Shown: positions 13,601-25,463, numbered from the stretch's first letter. The stretch is 64,000 nt of DNA from Volvox africanus (GCA_030268105.1 BSDZ01000011.1:1240001-1304000), one strand, 5' to 3'. Numbers and translations are program-made. The notes: generated by a model from the letters alone, not told the origin.

Positions 13601-16600
13601 AAGGCACGGCTAGATGCGTCCCCCCCTGAACTCACAAAAACCGTTCGGTCAGGTGATCATCGACTACTACAGCCGCCTGATGCTGGAGGAGGGGGATCTG
13701 CTCGACTCCAAAGAGGCCCGCGAGTGGATGAAGCTGCTGCAGTTCAGCGGCCGCACGCAGCGGGACTACTGGCGCAAGATCCCCGTGCCAGCTAATCGGA
13801 TACGGGCCCGCTGCTACGCAGTCGCCTCCTACCCCTACTTCGACAATTTCATCCTGGGAGTCATCCTGGCTAATGTGGTGGTGATGGTGGGTACAGGGGT
13901 CCTGGGCGAGTGCGACCACAAAGAGGGGGAAAGAGGGGGAATGCAGGCGGAGTTTTGTTTGAAGGACGAGCGATGACCGCGCCGTGCATTGGTGTGGAGG
14001 GACTGAAGCATTAGCGGGACGAATTTGGGTTGGACGAGTCCTGGCCTGCTCAAAGCCGAGCGAAGGGTCTGTGCTCGCGTTCTGTGTCTTTGCCTGAGCC
14101 CCGCCCCTTGTTCCTCGCTTTTTGTCTCCCTACCTCCCTTTCTCCCGCCTCTTTTGGTTATACCAACCGAAGGAGCTCCTATCCCCTGTCCCCGGGGGCA
14201 CGGGACCAGTAATTAAACACCCGGGTTGACCGCTTCCACCCTCCACCCTCCACCCTCCCGTACCCCGTCTTATCTCCGGTCTTTCTCCTCTCTTCGCCGG
14301 TTGCTCCGTTACTTGGAACCTCCTGTGGTGCTGGACTAGTCGCATTCACATTCGGTCTTTCGTCCACCACGTACTCCTTCTGCCCCCACCTCAGGCGATG
14401 CCCCACGCGAACTCAACGCCCCGGTTTGACGACGCCATGTCCTACCTCAATGCCGCCTTCACATTCATCTTCATTTTTGAGGCGGCGATCAAAATTGCAG
14501 CCATGGGACCAAAGCTGTACATTCAGGTGAGGCTGCCTGTGCGAAGGTGATGTGATTGAAACGGTTAAAACCCACTACGGCGCCATGCGCTCCGAAGTCC
14601 TGTTCAATCCTGCCCCGTAGTTCCGTGGCTCTGCTCCTGCACCCGGCCCCTTTTGTTCCCGCCCTCGGTCGCCGCTCCGCGTCGGGAATCCCCAATTTCC
14701 CTGCTTTCTCCCTCTTCTCTGCCCCGCAGGACCACTGGAACAAACTGGACATGTTCATCATCTTGACCTCCATTCCCGACCTGCTGTCCATGATCGTGCC
14801 TCTGGGGGCGGGCACCGGGGTCATCACCGTGCTCCGGATCATGAGGATAGGTGTGTTGTGGGCGTGGGCGTGGGCGTGGGCGTGGGCGTGGGCGTGGGCG
14901 TGGGCGTGGGCGTGGGCGTGGGCGTGGGCGTGGGCGTGGGCGTGGGCGTGGGCGTGGGCGTGGGCGTGGGCGTGGGCGTGGGCGTGGGCGTGGGCGTGGG
15001 CGTGGGCGTGGGCGTGGGCGTGGGCGTGGGCGTGGGCGTGGGCGTGGGCGTGGGCGTGGGCGTGGGCGTGGGCGTGGGCGTGGGCGTGGGCGTGGGCGTG
15101 GGCGTGGGCGTGGGCGTGGGCGTGGGCGTGGGCGTGGGCGTGGGCGTGGGCGTGGGCGTGGGCGTGGGCGTGGGCGTGGGCGTGGGCGTGGGCGTGGGCG
15201 TGGGCGTGGGCGTGGGCGTGGGCGTGGGCGTGGGCGTGGGCGTGGGCGTGGGCGTGGGCGTGGGCGTGGGCGTGGGCGTGGGCGTGGGCGTGGGCGTGGG
15301 CCCCAACTGGAATGGAACGGGCGGTGGCAAGGAGCTAGGTGTCAGGCGTGTGGGAGCGTGTGTGTGTGTGTGTGATAGGTGATGAGTTTTCCATACGTCT
15401 GTTTATATAGAGGTCTGTCTTACTGGGCGGCATTACCCATCGTCATGTAACTGGTCACAGTTGTGTCCAGACGAACCCACACATACGCCTCTCATCCGCA
15501 TGTACGATCTCCCACTCTTGTTTTTCGCTCGTTATCTGTTCAGGCCGCATGTTCAAGCTGATAAAGAACGCCCGGGGTCTGCGCACACTGTTCAACACGC
15601 TCATCAGTAGTGCCCCCGCAATGTTCAAGGTGGGCTCGCTGCTGTTTCTGCTGATGTTCATCTATGCGGTGCTGGGCATGAACCTCTTCGGGGCGCCTGG
15701 CAGCCCTTTTGACGATTATGGAGACACCAATTTCGACAGTTTCGGAGCATCCCTCATCGCACTGTTTCAGGTAGGGGAGGGGGAAGGGCTACGGAAGGGG
15801 GAACGACTGGAGCACAACACCGAAGAGATCAGACCCGGGAGATGCAGCGCGAGAGGAGAGATGGCCAGAGGGGGCACGAACAGTTTCTTGAAAGGAAGAT
15901 GAGAAGCGCTCTGGGGGAATCACGCAGAGGGTCGAAGTCGGGGATCACGTTATTTGAGCGGAGAGATGCGTTAGCCGTTAGGCGAGGGCGGGGAGAGGGG
16001 GAGAGCGGTTGTGATGAGGACTAAATCGTTCCCTGCAATTCGTCCGGGTGGTCTGTATCGGCATGGGCCGGAGCGGAAAGCATTGCTGTCGGTCAGCCGG
16101 GATGGATACGAAAAGGGAACGCAGCACGTGTGAGAAGCGCCCAGCACCGGATGATCAGATGTGCGAGTTGACACCCCGAGATAGCTGGTGGTGCTCCGGG
16201 CCACTCTCTACTCTGTAGACCAGCCACCTCGTACGCCAGAACCTTCCTTCTACCCGATTACTCAAGCTGTGGACGGGGAACCCCAGCATGTTGCCACAGA
16301 TTTAGCTGCATTACACGTCGGATCCTGATATTCCCACGAGTACCCATCCATTGCTCCTGTCTTGCATGCAGACACCCAACGCCCCGCTCAGGCCGTCTCC
16401 ATCCCTCATCCGTCGCGGAGTAGGCCCATAGCCGCGCCCAACCTCCCATCCCCCCCTCGTTTTCACCTTGTCGTTTCATTCGACTTCCCCCCTTTTTCCC
16501 GCCAATGGCCTATGGCCAATGGTCAATGGCAGGTGTTCACCGCCGATGGCTGGAGTGCCGTCATGGCGCAGGCAGCCGGATGTGATCCCATGCAGTTCCA

Positions 16601-19303
16601 GTGCCGTACCGGGGGCCAGGCGCTGGTAGCGTGCCTGTTCTTCTGCAGGTAAGCACCCAAAGAGGCTCGCAGCGGACTTGCGGGAGATGGTGAGGGGGTG
16701 AGGGGTATAGGTGGGATGGGCAGCCGCCCTGTCCAGCGTGTGTGCATGAATATGGCGATATGGGAGACTGAAATGTGCGCGCGGAGAAGGCGCGGCGTGT
16801 CACCTGCTTGCCAGGTTGCGCGAACGTTCCTGGGGTCGCATTCGCTAACGGAAGTAATGTGATAAGGCGATATTGAGCAAAACGTATATGCGTGTGTGTG
16901 TGGCTCCTAAAGACGTGTCCCCTACCACCAAGGGGGAGAAACGCTTATTGTGGACGAGCTTTTTTACACAGCGCCCTCACCCGGCGCCGCCCTCCCTGGT
17001 GTCATGACCCATGTGAAGTTCCACACCTGATACCGCACACCTCTCCAAGCAAACAGTTTGTTATGTCGTACCTTCCCTCACGCTGGCCGTTTTGCATCCT
17101 GCTTATCCCGCTTTGGGCCTGACGGCCTCTCTTTGAACCCTCTCTGCGCCGCTGCGGTTGTGGATCCATCTCGGCCTGCCCCTCAGCTTCATCATGTTCG
17201 CTACCTTCATCATGCTCAACCTGGTCATCGCTGTCATCCTGGATAACTTTATTTCAAACGCGCAGGTGGGATGCACGTCGGGAAAGGGGGGAAGGGGAAG
17301 AGGGGAAGAGGGGAAGGGGGGAAGAGGGGAAGAGGGGAAGGGGGGAAGGGGGGAAGGGGGGGAGGGGGGAGGGGGGGAGGGGGGGAAGGGGGGAAGGGGG
17401 GAAGAGGACCGAACCGCGGAAGGGTTGCAGGCCGGGATGGGTGGGTCACCGTTCCGGTTTCCTGAGGGCATTGTTATCCCTGGGGAGGTGGGAGGGAGGG
17501 AGGGGATTATCGACCTACTGAAGCTGGTTGGGCACATGTGAGGCACTTTCGGAGGCCACGTGTGGTGCTCACAACTAGGGAAGGATTTGGGATTTCAGTG
17601 GATCCCTCACCGGTTAAGGTCCGCCTCTACGTCACACGGTTACAACCGTGCCGTGTGGCATCAAGGACCATATGGAGTGGCTATAGTACGTTCAACGCTC
17701 CCATCCAACACCTCCCTGTCGCATGTCTCCTGCCCCAATCTCCAGAACGAGGGGCTGCTGAAGACGTCCAACTTTACCGACTTAATGAAGATGGTGATCG
17801 CACTGCGCGTCTTCGTGCGCATGCTGCGAGTGAAGATCGATGGTATGCGGATGATCGACGAGCTGAAGGCCATGACGGCGGCTGTGACGGCCGCAGGAGG
17901 GGACAGCCATGGGAAGGATCGGGACAGGCGCAGCAGGTACGACATCGGTTGTTCGGGGCTCCACCCGCTTGTGTGTATGACGGTGGTGACGGGGGAAGGG
18001 GCTAAAAGAGAGAATCGGGACATTTCTTGGGGTGTATGGATTTGCCTTTAGGAGGGGAGGGGAGGCGGCAGGAAAATAGGAGGAAATGGCGCAGCCCGGC
18101 TCAGGAAAATTGCCTAAAAGCACAAGATTTACGGGCCCTGCCTGAGCCCTCGAACATGCCTTAGGCCCGTTCGGGAGCCATACGGACGGCGTGGTCGGTC
18201 TGTGCTAAAGGCTGAATGTGATATGGATACATAAGCGGTGCTATCTGGCCGTGGTTGGCGTCTGGCTCTTTCCATTCATGGCATCCACACGTTCTGAAAT
18301 GCCTGATGCATGTCGCGTGGGGATCACCTTTTCACCATATTCCAGTCGTTTGCTTCTGGGGCTCCCCCGTTCAGCTCCTGTACACCCGGTTAGCGCCTCA
18401 TCCCTGGCCCGGTCTCACTTCTACACCGGGCAACACGTATGCTTCCGCTATCCCTCTCCCTTACCGCGTACCACCCTTACCCGACCCTCTCCCTCCCGCA
18501 GAGTCCGAAAGAAGCTCATACGGTTGAACGGTGGCAGCGAGCACTGCCCCACTCCAGTCACCGGGGCCCTGGGCTCATGTCCCTCTCTCATCCTTGGGGA
18601 TGGCCTAACCAGTAGGGCCATGTCCGTACAGCGCTCGAGCTACCAGAGCGTCATGAGCCGGTTATTGCTCGGTGGAGGGACAGGGACCGCGGGCGGAGGG
18701 GCCGGAGGAGACGCATTGGCGGGTGAATATCGGGATAGTGTCCGTAGCCGCAGCCACATTGCCGGGGCCGGGGGCGGGGGCCTGGGCTTCAGCCTGGGCT
18801 TCAACCTTGGGTCCCTGCGCCGCACCTTCACACGCCAGTGCAGCAGCGGCAGCGTGGCGAGGGCTGTCAGCCTCAGCGGGCCACTGCCGCACCTCACTGG
18901 CGCGACAGCGGTGGCAGGGGCGGCGGCGGGACCCAGGACAAGACAGCAGGTGGGGGGCCCGATGCTGTCGGGCCCCGGCGCACATTACGAGTACGAAGCC
19001 GCCCGTACGGTGTCGGGTTGGAGCCTGTGGCAGGGCGCCGGAGGGGATGGGCCGGAGGGGGAGTACATCGGTGGTGGCCCGACCCCAGATCCGGCTGATA
19101 TTCCCGGCGAGGTGGCGGTGGGCTTTGACCCAGGGTCCACTCTCACAACTAACGGCGAGGTCGCCGCCGCCGCCGCCACCGCTGCTGCAGCTGCTGCTTC
19201 AGTGGGCGCCAGCGGAAGCGGCGCAGTGTCGCAGAGTGACGGCAGCACTCTTCGCATCCGCAACCGGTGTAATGATGGCCTGGGCGCCGAGCGGCCCGTG
19301 TAG
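1..19303 (+). CDS. Four-repeat voltage-gated Ca2+/cation channel alpha subunit, 3' part (repeats II-IV)
   Basis: This is the pore-forming subunit of a plasma or flagellar membrane voltage-gated channel of the Cav/Nav superfamily, 5'-truncated by the window edge. Exons that splice in frame: 1-53, 330-595, 890-1073, 1477-1616, 2200-2448, 2923-3807, 4407-9990, 10191-10315, 10622-10780, 11313-11551, 11798-11909, 12617-12787, 13244-13360, 13653-13886, 14395-14526, 14730-14850, 15544-15770, 16533-16648, 17187-17265, 17746-17936, 18502-19303 (TAG). They give about 3,394 residues here. Three repeats with S4 arginine ladders and pore loops are visible. The linker between the last two repeats is short, as in III-IV linkers of Cav channels, which numbers them II, III and IV. 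In Chlamydomonas, CAV2 is a flagellar channel needed for the photophobic response; orthology of this gene to CAV2 is not shown. Exon 1-53 is the least certain. Family assignment is strong; ion selectivity is inference. Confidence 0.93.
2200..10315 (+). other. Giant cytoplasmic II-III loop of the channel (about 2,280 residues)
   Basis: Exons 2200-2448, 2923-3807, 4407-9990 and the start of 10191-10315 link IIS6 to IIIS1. Exon 4407-9990 alone codes 1,861 residues with no stop in phase. It opens after the acceptor TTTTCAG with ACA ATG and leaves one base at the donor GAG/GTGGGA, which the next exon completes. The loop has no recognised domain. It is rich in Gly, Ala, Ser, Pro and Arg, with acidic runs near 4750-4790, polyGln at about 6985-7014 (10 Gln) and 7712-7732 (7 Gln), polyGly at about 8866-8898 and an Arg-Ser run near 9415-9440. 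Cav II-III loops are usually up to a few hundred residues. It is probably disordered and may hold binding or phosphorylation sites; none is proven here. Confidence 0.85.
10427..10516 (+). repeat. (TGGGGC)15 hexanucleotide array, intronic
   Basis: About 15 perfect tandem copies of TGGGGC lie in the intron before IIIS1 (intron 10316-10621). Runs of four G every six bases on the sense strand suit G-quadruplex formation (inference). Confidence 0.97.
10622..13360 (+). other. Channel repeat III (S1-S6)
   Basis: Exon 10622-10780 codes S1 ([16 protein letters not shown]) and S2 ([16 protein letters not shown]). Exon 11313-11551 codes S3 and a strong S4 ([20 protein letters not shown]) and starts S5, which exon 11798-11909 continues ([14 protein letters not shown]). 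Exon 12617-12787 holds a Cys-containing turret and the pore [15 protein letters not shown], again with Asp at the usual Glu position (TFEGW in Cav). Exon 13244-13360 is S6 ([20 protein letters not shown]). Confidence 0.93.
12121..12246 (+). repeat. (ACCTCC)21 hexanucleotide array, intronic
   Basis: About 21 tandem copies of ACCTCC with one late mismatch (ctgc, near 12239) lie in the intron before the repeat III pore exon (intron 11910-12616). The sense strand is C-rich, so any G-rich structure would form on the template strand. Confidence 0.97.
13653..17265 (+). other. Channel III-IV linker and repeat IV (S1-S6)
   Basis: Exon 13653-13886 codes a III-IV linker of roughly 60 residues and S1 ([14 protein letters not shown]). 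Exon 14395-14526 is S2 ([17 protein letters not shown]). Exon 14730-14850 is S3 plus the first S4 arginines (VLRIMRI). The intron 14851-15543 interrupts S4, which resumes at 15544 ([16 protein letters not shown]). S5 follows ([16 protein letters not shown]). Exon 16533-16648 has the filter [11 protein letters not shown] (Asp again; Cav IV has TGEAW). The junction 16648/17187 rebuilds S6 ([19 protein letters not shown]). Confidence 0.93.
14859..15300 (+). repeat. (TGGGCG)~74 hexanucleotide array, intronic
   Basis: About 442 bp of uninterrupted TGGGCG start 9 bp after the donor at 14851 of the intron that splits IVS4. No mismatch is visible, which suggests recent expansion or homogenisation. 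The array is open in every forward frame, so apparent long Ala-Trp, Gly-Arg and Gly-Val reading frames here are artefacts. Confidence 0.98.
17276..17408 (+). repeat. Polypurine (GGGGAA/GGGGGA) tract, intronic
   Basis: A nearly pure purine tract of G4-6A(A/G) units starts 11 bp after the donor at 17266, in the intron that follows IVS6. It is a mirror-repeat type sequence that could form triplex DNA (inference). Confidence 0.9.
17746..19303 (+). other. Channel C-terminal tail
   Basis: After IVS6 only about 331 residues follow (exons 17746-17936 and 18502-19303). The first part ([20 protein letters not shown]) is helical and hydrophobic, in the position of the Cav pre-IQ region. I see neither a clear EF-hand loop nor an IQ motif. 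The rest is Gly/Ala/Ser-rich low complexity that ends at TAG 19301-19303. An undetected small exon between 17266 and 17745 would change this. Confidence 0.75.
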
Positions 19304-22300
19304 GGTTCTGTCAGCAGTCTAGGTGGAGGTGTGTTTGTAGGCGGTGTGGACAGCAGTGAGAGAAGGGGGACGTGACGGCATCGTCGCCACCGGTGCCGTC
19401 GGCAGTGGAGTTGGGTCCGTGACGGCGCGGCGGCTGGGCAACTGGGCAGCAGCCGTATGGAGAGGAGGCCAGTCCGACAGGCCCTCATGTTGACGGTGTG
19501 CAGCTTGCAAAAGATTGAAGCAAGAGGAACGATGTGGAGTTGTTTGTGGGGTTTAGGGGCATGTTCTTTAGAGGTCTGGTCGGAAGTTTGCACTGACGGT
19601 TTTGGAGACGTAATGGTTCGCATGGAGCTCAAAGAGCGTCACGAGCGGCAGGTGCGGTGTATTGTGAACTGATAGTGTGCCCATGTGACTGTGAGCAGGT
19701 CGAAGGTCATTGTGCAATGGGCGCGTCTGCCACGTGCGAGCTGGGTAGGCCCCTGCGGGAGTGGGGTTCCCTGCTGGTGTACGCAAGATGCAGGAAATAG
19801 AAAGAAGCGAGATAGAGACGAGGCACACTTGCTTAGCAACGATTGGTTCCTCTTCGCCGTTCCTCCGGAACTCATTCACAACTCATCACACCCAATAAAT
19901 ATTTCCGTTCGAAGCAATACCTGGTACTTAAAGATATCGGCAGGGTTGGCATGCTGGCTGCTTAGGTTTATTTGTCCATTGATTTCACTGATGCCGGCGC
20001 GAAAGACGCCCCGATTCTTATTGCGTTAACTACTTTGCGGTGGATCGGCACCAGTTGCTGGTGCATGCGGTTAAGAGAACAATGTCTGGCTGGCGTTCCC
20101 AACGGAATCGCTCACTTGCTTACTTGTGTATCTTGATCGCTTAACACAGGGAAAGGTACAACGAGTTGGGTGGACTTGGGTCGACTTGGGTCGATTGCCG
20201 GCTGGAAGATAGACAGAAGGATGACAGTTACAAGAAATGCTGCTGAGAAACAAACGTTCTCTTACTTGACTTCAGATGCGATATCAGATTACGACTTCCT
20301 ATCCGCATTGTATAATGGCACAGTGGGGCCATGTGCGTGGGTTTAAGGAGGGGGTTATGGAGTGTGCAAATGTCTGGATTTATGGAAAGAGGGGAGCGAG
20401 TGGGACAGGACGAGCGAGCGACACCTAGCAGAGGCCCTTATTGTTATTATATATACTTGGATGTCCAAGAAAATGAATTATTTCGCCGATGACTGCTGTT
20501 GATGGAAGGTGAGATTTCGGTTGTTGATCTTTACGGCATTTGCAGCTTCTGCGATGCTATCAATGGTCCGCGATGGTGCAGGGCGAGTCTTAAGTGCCGT
20601 CAGAGCGCAGGACTATGTAATGATAATGGAGCGCGACTGGATTTGGGGAAGCAATCAGGTCATCTCGCCCGCTGATAGGGATAGAACAACCCTCAACAGT
20701 GGACGTCCACCAGCTAGACGGGGCCATGCATGCCGGGACCTACGTACTAAGAAGAGGCTAGCGGGGTACATGTAGGGAGTGCATAGCGCATAGCGCATAG
20801 CGCATGGGGGTGCGAAGGGTATGCAAGGACGTCGCAGACCGAGGTCATGCACACCTTGGCAAGTAGACATCCAAATACTCACTGTATATGATGGGATGTG
20901 CGTGTATGTTATATAAGAACGCGGCGCACGGATGCTTCACGTTATCAGCTGTCTAGCACGGGCGCAAGACCGTAAACGATCTCCGTCCAGGACGGGACAG
21001 GTGGACTACAAATAAAGCAATGTGGGCCTTATGACTTTTTACAATCTGAAGACTCCAGAAAAATATGAAGTCATCTTTTAAGCCGATCTCCATCAGGCTT
21101 TTAACAAGGCCTGAACTCTGCAAAACCCTGACCAAGATAATAAAAAAATCGTATCTTCCACCCCAAATTCGCACCATTCAGTTGAATTATTATTGCACGC
21201 ACACACATGCATGGGCGGGTGTGCAGTCGGTTCACGTTTGCCTGCCGGGAAGGCGTCCCAAAGAATCCGGGACACCCGACACCAAAGAGACGAACTAGGG
21301 CGTAATGGGCCTTATTAGGCACATACAGCACGCATGTGGCATCCACACCTATCCCAAAATTGACGCTGATGTTGGTTTGGACGACATGCAAGAGGGTCGC
21401 ACGTTAAAAGTCCCTAATCGCGTATGATGGTAAATATCTACCTGGTATTCCAGTCGCTCGTCCCAATGGCCAAAATAATAATCGAACTAACCGAAAAAAA
21501 ATAACAGACAAAAATAAATTCCGTAAAGGAACGTTACTTTGACGAAGACATGTACCAACATATATACACAGCTGCTGCCCGCTGTAACCTTCGCATCGCT
21601 GGGGGCTTCATCATACACATGTATATGCTTTGCCGCGAGCATACACTCCATCACATATTCTCCATACCTATCCATCATAGGCACAATGCACGGGAAAACT
21701 TTAAGCGCCCTGAATGCATCACTGCCATGCACTTGCTGTCTATGCATTTTACACTTTCTCTCGCTAAAGTCTCCTGCTCACGCCCCCCTGCTGTCAGGAG
21801 TGCGACACACGCATGCAGTAGTGGCTACATCCGTCTGTTCTCCTATATATTTTGCGCACAGCACTAGCTAGCGCAACACGGCGAATCACAGGATTTGGGA
21901 GGCAGCTGCGTAGCTCTGCTAGTTGCGCGTTGACTACACGATGCATTATTCCACCTGCCTTCGTGCGCTGCCCTCGACGCACGACCTGCCCAGCTTCCGC
22001 ATTCCCGGCCGGTTCGACCCCCTCGTCTATCTCTGCCAATAATGATGACGCCAACAGCGCGCGTGGGCCCAGAGCCCATCCTCCTCACAACCTCTTTATC
22101 AGGGCGCATCGCAGCCGTTCAGATTCATTTCGTCCACCGCCAGCAAGCTATCTAGCCATACTTGCCCTTGATCACAATCACATGTATGCATGCAGCTGTG
22201 GCATAGGTGTTTCCCAAGCAGTGCCAGCAGTACATGTACCTGCATGATGAACGTGCTCGTCCTTTGTCAGTCAGGTAGATTTATAAGCAAGGAAACTCGT

Positions 22301-25300
22301 GAGCAGCGGTGATGGTATAATAAAAGCACGCAGAGTAGGGAGCCCTAAACTTACCTTTCAACGACTACATTTGAACTCCCTGCATAACGCACATGCATAC
22401 ATACCCGTCGCCACCCTGTGTAAATGCTGGATCAATTCAATTATATGAATAATACTTAATCTCCCCTTCGATGTCTGCACGCCGAAATCCCCCAACCCAT
22501 CACTCCTGGCAAGCGGCATATCTGTGCAACTTAGGGGCCTCCTTCTGAAGGCGGCTGTACACCACATGCAAATACTCGAACGCTTTATATGCCAGCGCTC
22601 GACGATGCCCCCATGGTGGGGATGGTGCTGGTTGGCCGGTTAGCCACCAGAGCCCGTCGTACACCGCCTGCAGGCCCCGGCGCTGGAACTGCTCCGAAGC
22701 CTACTGGAAGGTACGGCGGTCACCCAGCGCCCCAATCATGCATCCCTATCATCCATTTGGCTGTGCATGAGCACCCATTCCACCAAGTAACGAATTCTGA
22801 TAAGAATAATAATTAACTTAGCGTATGTAAGCCACTAAATAAATCTGAATCATGGCGGTTAAACATTATAAGACGGAAGGAGGGTGTGTATGTGGGGGGA
22901 GACGAGTGCGGCTATCCGATTCAACAAGCCGTTGCCCCCCCGGCGGGCCCTTAGACCGGGGGCACATCACAGAGCGCAGAGTGTCCGGACCAGGCGGTCA
23001 AAGAGACGAATGAAAAGTGGAGCAACCGCAACGACAACCCCCAGCAGCAGAGCCGCCTTCCCGCAGCCGCCTCTCCCGCTGTACCCGCTCTGCGCCCAGC
23101 GGCAGGTTGGACGCCAGCCAGTAGGTGTAGCGCTGCAGGGAGAGGGGGCCATGCAGCCGCGAGCTGGACCCGAACTTGCGTGCGATCTGAAGAGGGAAGG
23201 AATGCGCGGGGGGAGGGGCGAGTGTGCGTGGGGGGGGAGGGGGGAGGGGAGGGGCGAGTGTGTGTGGGGGGGAAGGGGAGGGGCGAGCTCCCGGCTGCAA
23301 AGCCGGAGGTGCGCGTCTCCCTCCGGAGCCCGAACGCAGTCCTTCCGGGATCCACTCGGTGTGTGCGTCTTCGACCTCTCGGACGTAATGTCCTCCAGTC
23401 GATTTGTCCGTGCGCCCGCCCGTCCGTCCGTCCGTCCGTCTGTCGATCCGTCAGGAAATCAGGTATCGGTGCTGCGCCACTGTGTTTGGGTCAAAGTGGC
23501 GAGGTGCCGCTTCCGTCCCGCCATCTGCGAAACATGTGCGAGTGTGTTGGCATTTATGTGTGTGTGTGTGAGTTCATGCGGGGAAGGGGGGGAGGGAGAG
23601 GGAGCTACCCGTAAAGTAGACAGCGGCTCCTCAAGATGATTATGAAACCCTTATCGTTTGCACGTACATGTACGGCAACATGTACGGTGCAATGAGCAAG
23701 TTCATTTACCACGGAGACAACGCGCACTTACAAACCCACACGCTGAGAAAGGTACTTAAGAATACCAAATCTTAAGAAGCTAATGCCGACATGCGCGATA
23801 CGCTGTCTTTGTAACTGACGCCCACCACGGTTTCAGGTCTGGGTTGAATGCCGTACTTTGGGTGTACATTGATCTGGGTCATGCAATAACACGCTCACTG
23901 AATGCATAACTCGAATAGCTGCGGAGCCACGACAAGTGGTGGTGCTATTCGCAAGGGGGCGATTCATAACGCGAAAGCGCGATCTGGGTTTGGCCGGCTG
24001 AGAGGCGGGGGATGGTTGAGGCGGTTCCAGCGGGGTCCCTATTCGGATGTCGCGCGCCATGTGGAATACCTGCCGCGTCAAGATCGAAGCTAGAGACCCT
24101 TTCCAAGGATGTGATGCTCTTTAAGCCTGTACTAACCAAGTTTTCAAGCGCTGGGCTAACTTATTAATACTTGAGATGACATCTTCACGGGTTCACTTCG
24201 ACATTAATTGACCGATATCCAAATTGTTGCCTGGGTAGCACGAAGAATGTACGGAAGTTGGCTGCCGTTTTCCAACGACTTGTTAACCGAAGGGAGAAAG
24301 TGACTCACAAAACTCCGTTCTGCATATAACTACTCAACATAACCAGCATTTTGTGATAAGCTTAGTATGTTTTTCGTGCTATTTTTAGATTTCACCCTCT
24401 TCACAGGTCGCAACTGTCGTTCGTTTCGGAACTTCCTGTCCTTTTCAAAGGTTAGCACTTCGGCTACGCCAAGGGCAAATATTTTGCAGATTTTATGATA
24501 TGCGCTCGTTTTCTTGGGATGCGCTCAACGTATGTCAAATACCATTTTATGATGGCGACGAAACGCGCCTTTAGAGCATGCCTGCCTTATTGATAGCTTA
24601 GGAGGTATGACGAGGGATTCGCTCTCCTGGTTTATTAAGTATAAGCACACGGAGCTGGTTGCTGCAAAACGGAGACGGGTCCACGGGTACCTATCTGCTC
24701 AAATGGAGGCTTAACTTACGCGCACTAGCATTCTATAAGTTGGAATCGTTTAAATGCAATTCGAAAGGGTATTTCGACCCTGAAGGCGCTTCTGTAGTCT
24801 GCCCTTCCGACGCTTTTTCAGATGTTGGTAGAGGCCATTAGGCGCGCACTATCACCATACTTCTTGCAGGTGTAGCCCAATCATTATTTAAACCCTGAGA
24901 AATGCGGCGAGTCTCGCAACGTAGCACTTGGTATGGTGGGACGTATGTTGCGGGCAGTCCATCCATCCTGACAACGCCGTGCGCGCGAGTCCTGGCGCGC
25001 CCACGCGTACATTCAGGTGGGACTTATTCATCTTTACAAAGACTGTAGGCATCAAACCAAACGCCGTTTTAGTAGTTGTCCTGGCGTTTGGACAGTTGTT
25101 TTCCAGCAGGTTATCCTGCCTAAGGGACTTAACAACACTCATAGCATAGACAGAAAACCTGCGTGCCCGGTCCATTCAAGAGATAAAAGGTTTGAAAGTT
25201 TCTAAACGGTGTATCTGTACGTGCTACTAGTAAGGGCCCGCTCCATAAACTCCAGCCTACACCAACCATTAACCACCATCCTGGCGTTACGCAGACCTGC

Positions 25301-25463
25301 CACCGCCCACCACCACTGCCCCCCGCCGCCCCGCCGCATGAGCGCATGGTAGTCCTTACTGTACTTGTCACTTCAGTTAGTACTTGATCTTCTAGTCCCG
25401 CTTGGCTGCCATCCAGTTTGTTGGAGGGGGGAAAGCGTCTCCGAGTAGCGCTTTGAGCCGGCT
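19304..25463. other. About 6.2 kb without a recognised gene
   Basis: This holds the 3' UTR and downstream DNA of the channel gene and the upstream DNA of the BTB gene. Base composition is more AT-rich than the flanks. A TGTAA at 20616-20620 is the first such signal I noted after the channel stop. Short tandem GCATAGC units sit near 20780-20805. A GC-rich island at about 22890-23600 has open frames on both strands with no recognisable domain. No RNA gene or transposon ends were recognised. Confidence 0.6.

Noticed and set aside
14556..15375. Long open frames of Ala-Trp, Gly-Arg, Gly-Val (+) and Thr-Pro (-) repeats
   Set aside because: They only reflect the TGGGCG array, which has no stop in any forward frame; the region is an intron by the flanking splice sites.
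22884..23639. 251-residue plus-strand open frame
   Set aside because: Arg/Gly-rich with simple-repeat runs (GGGGAGGG, CCGTCCGT) and no domain; not supported as a gene.
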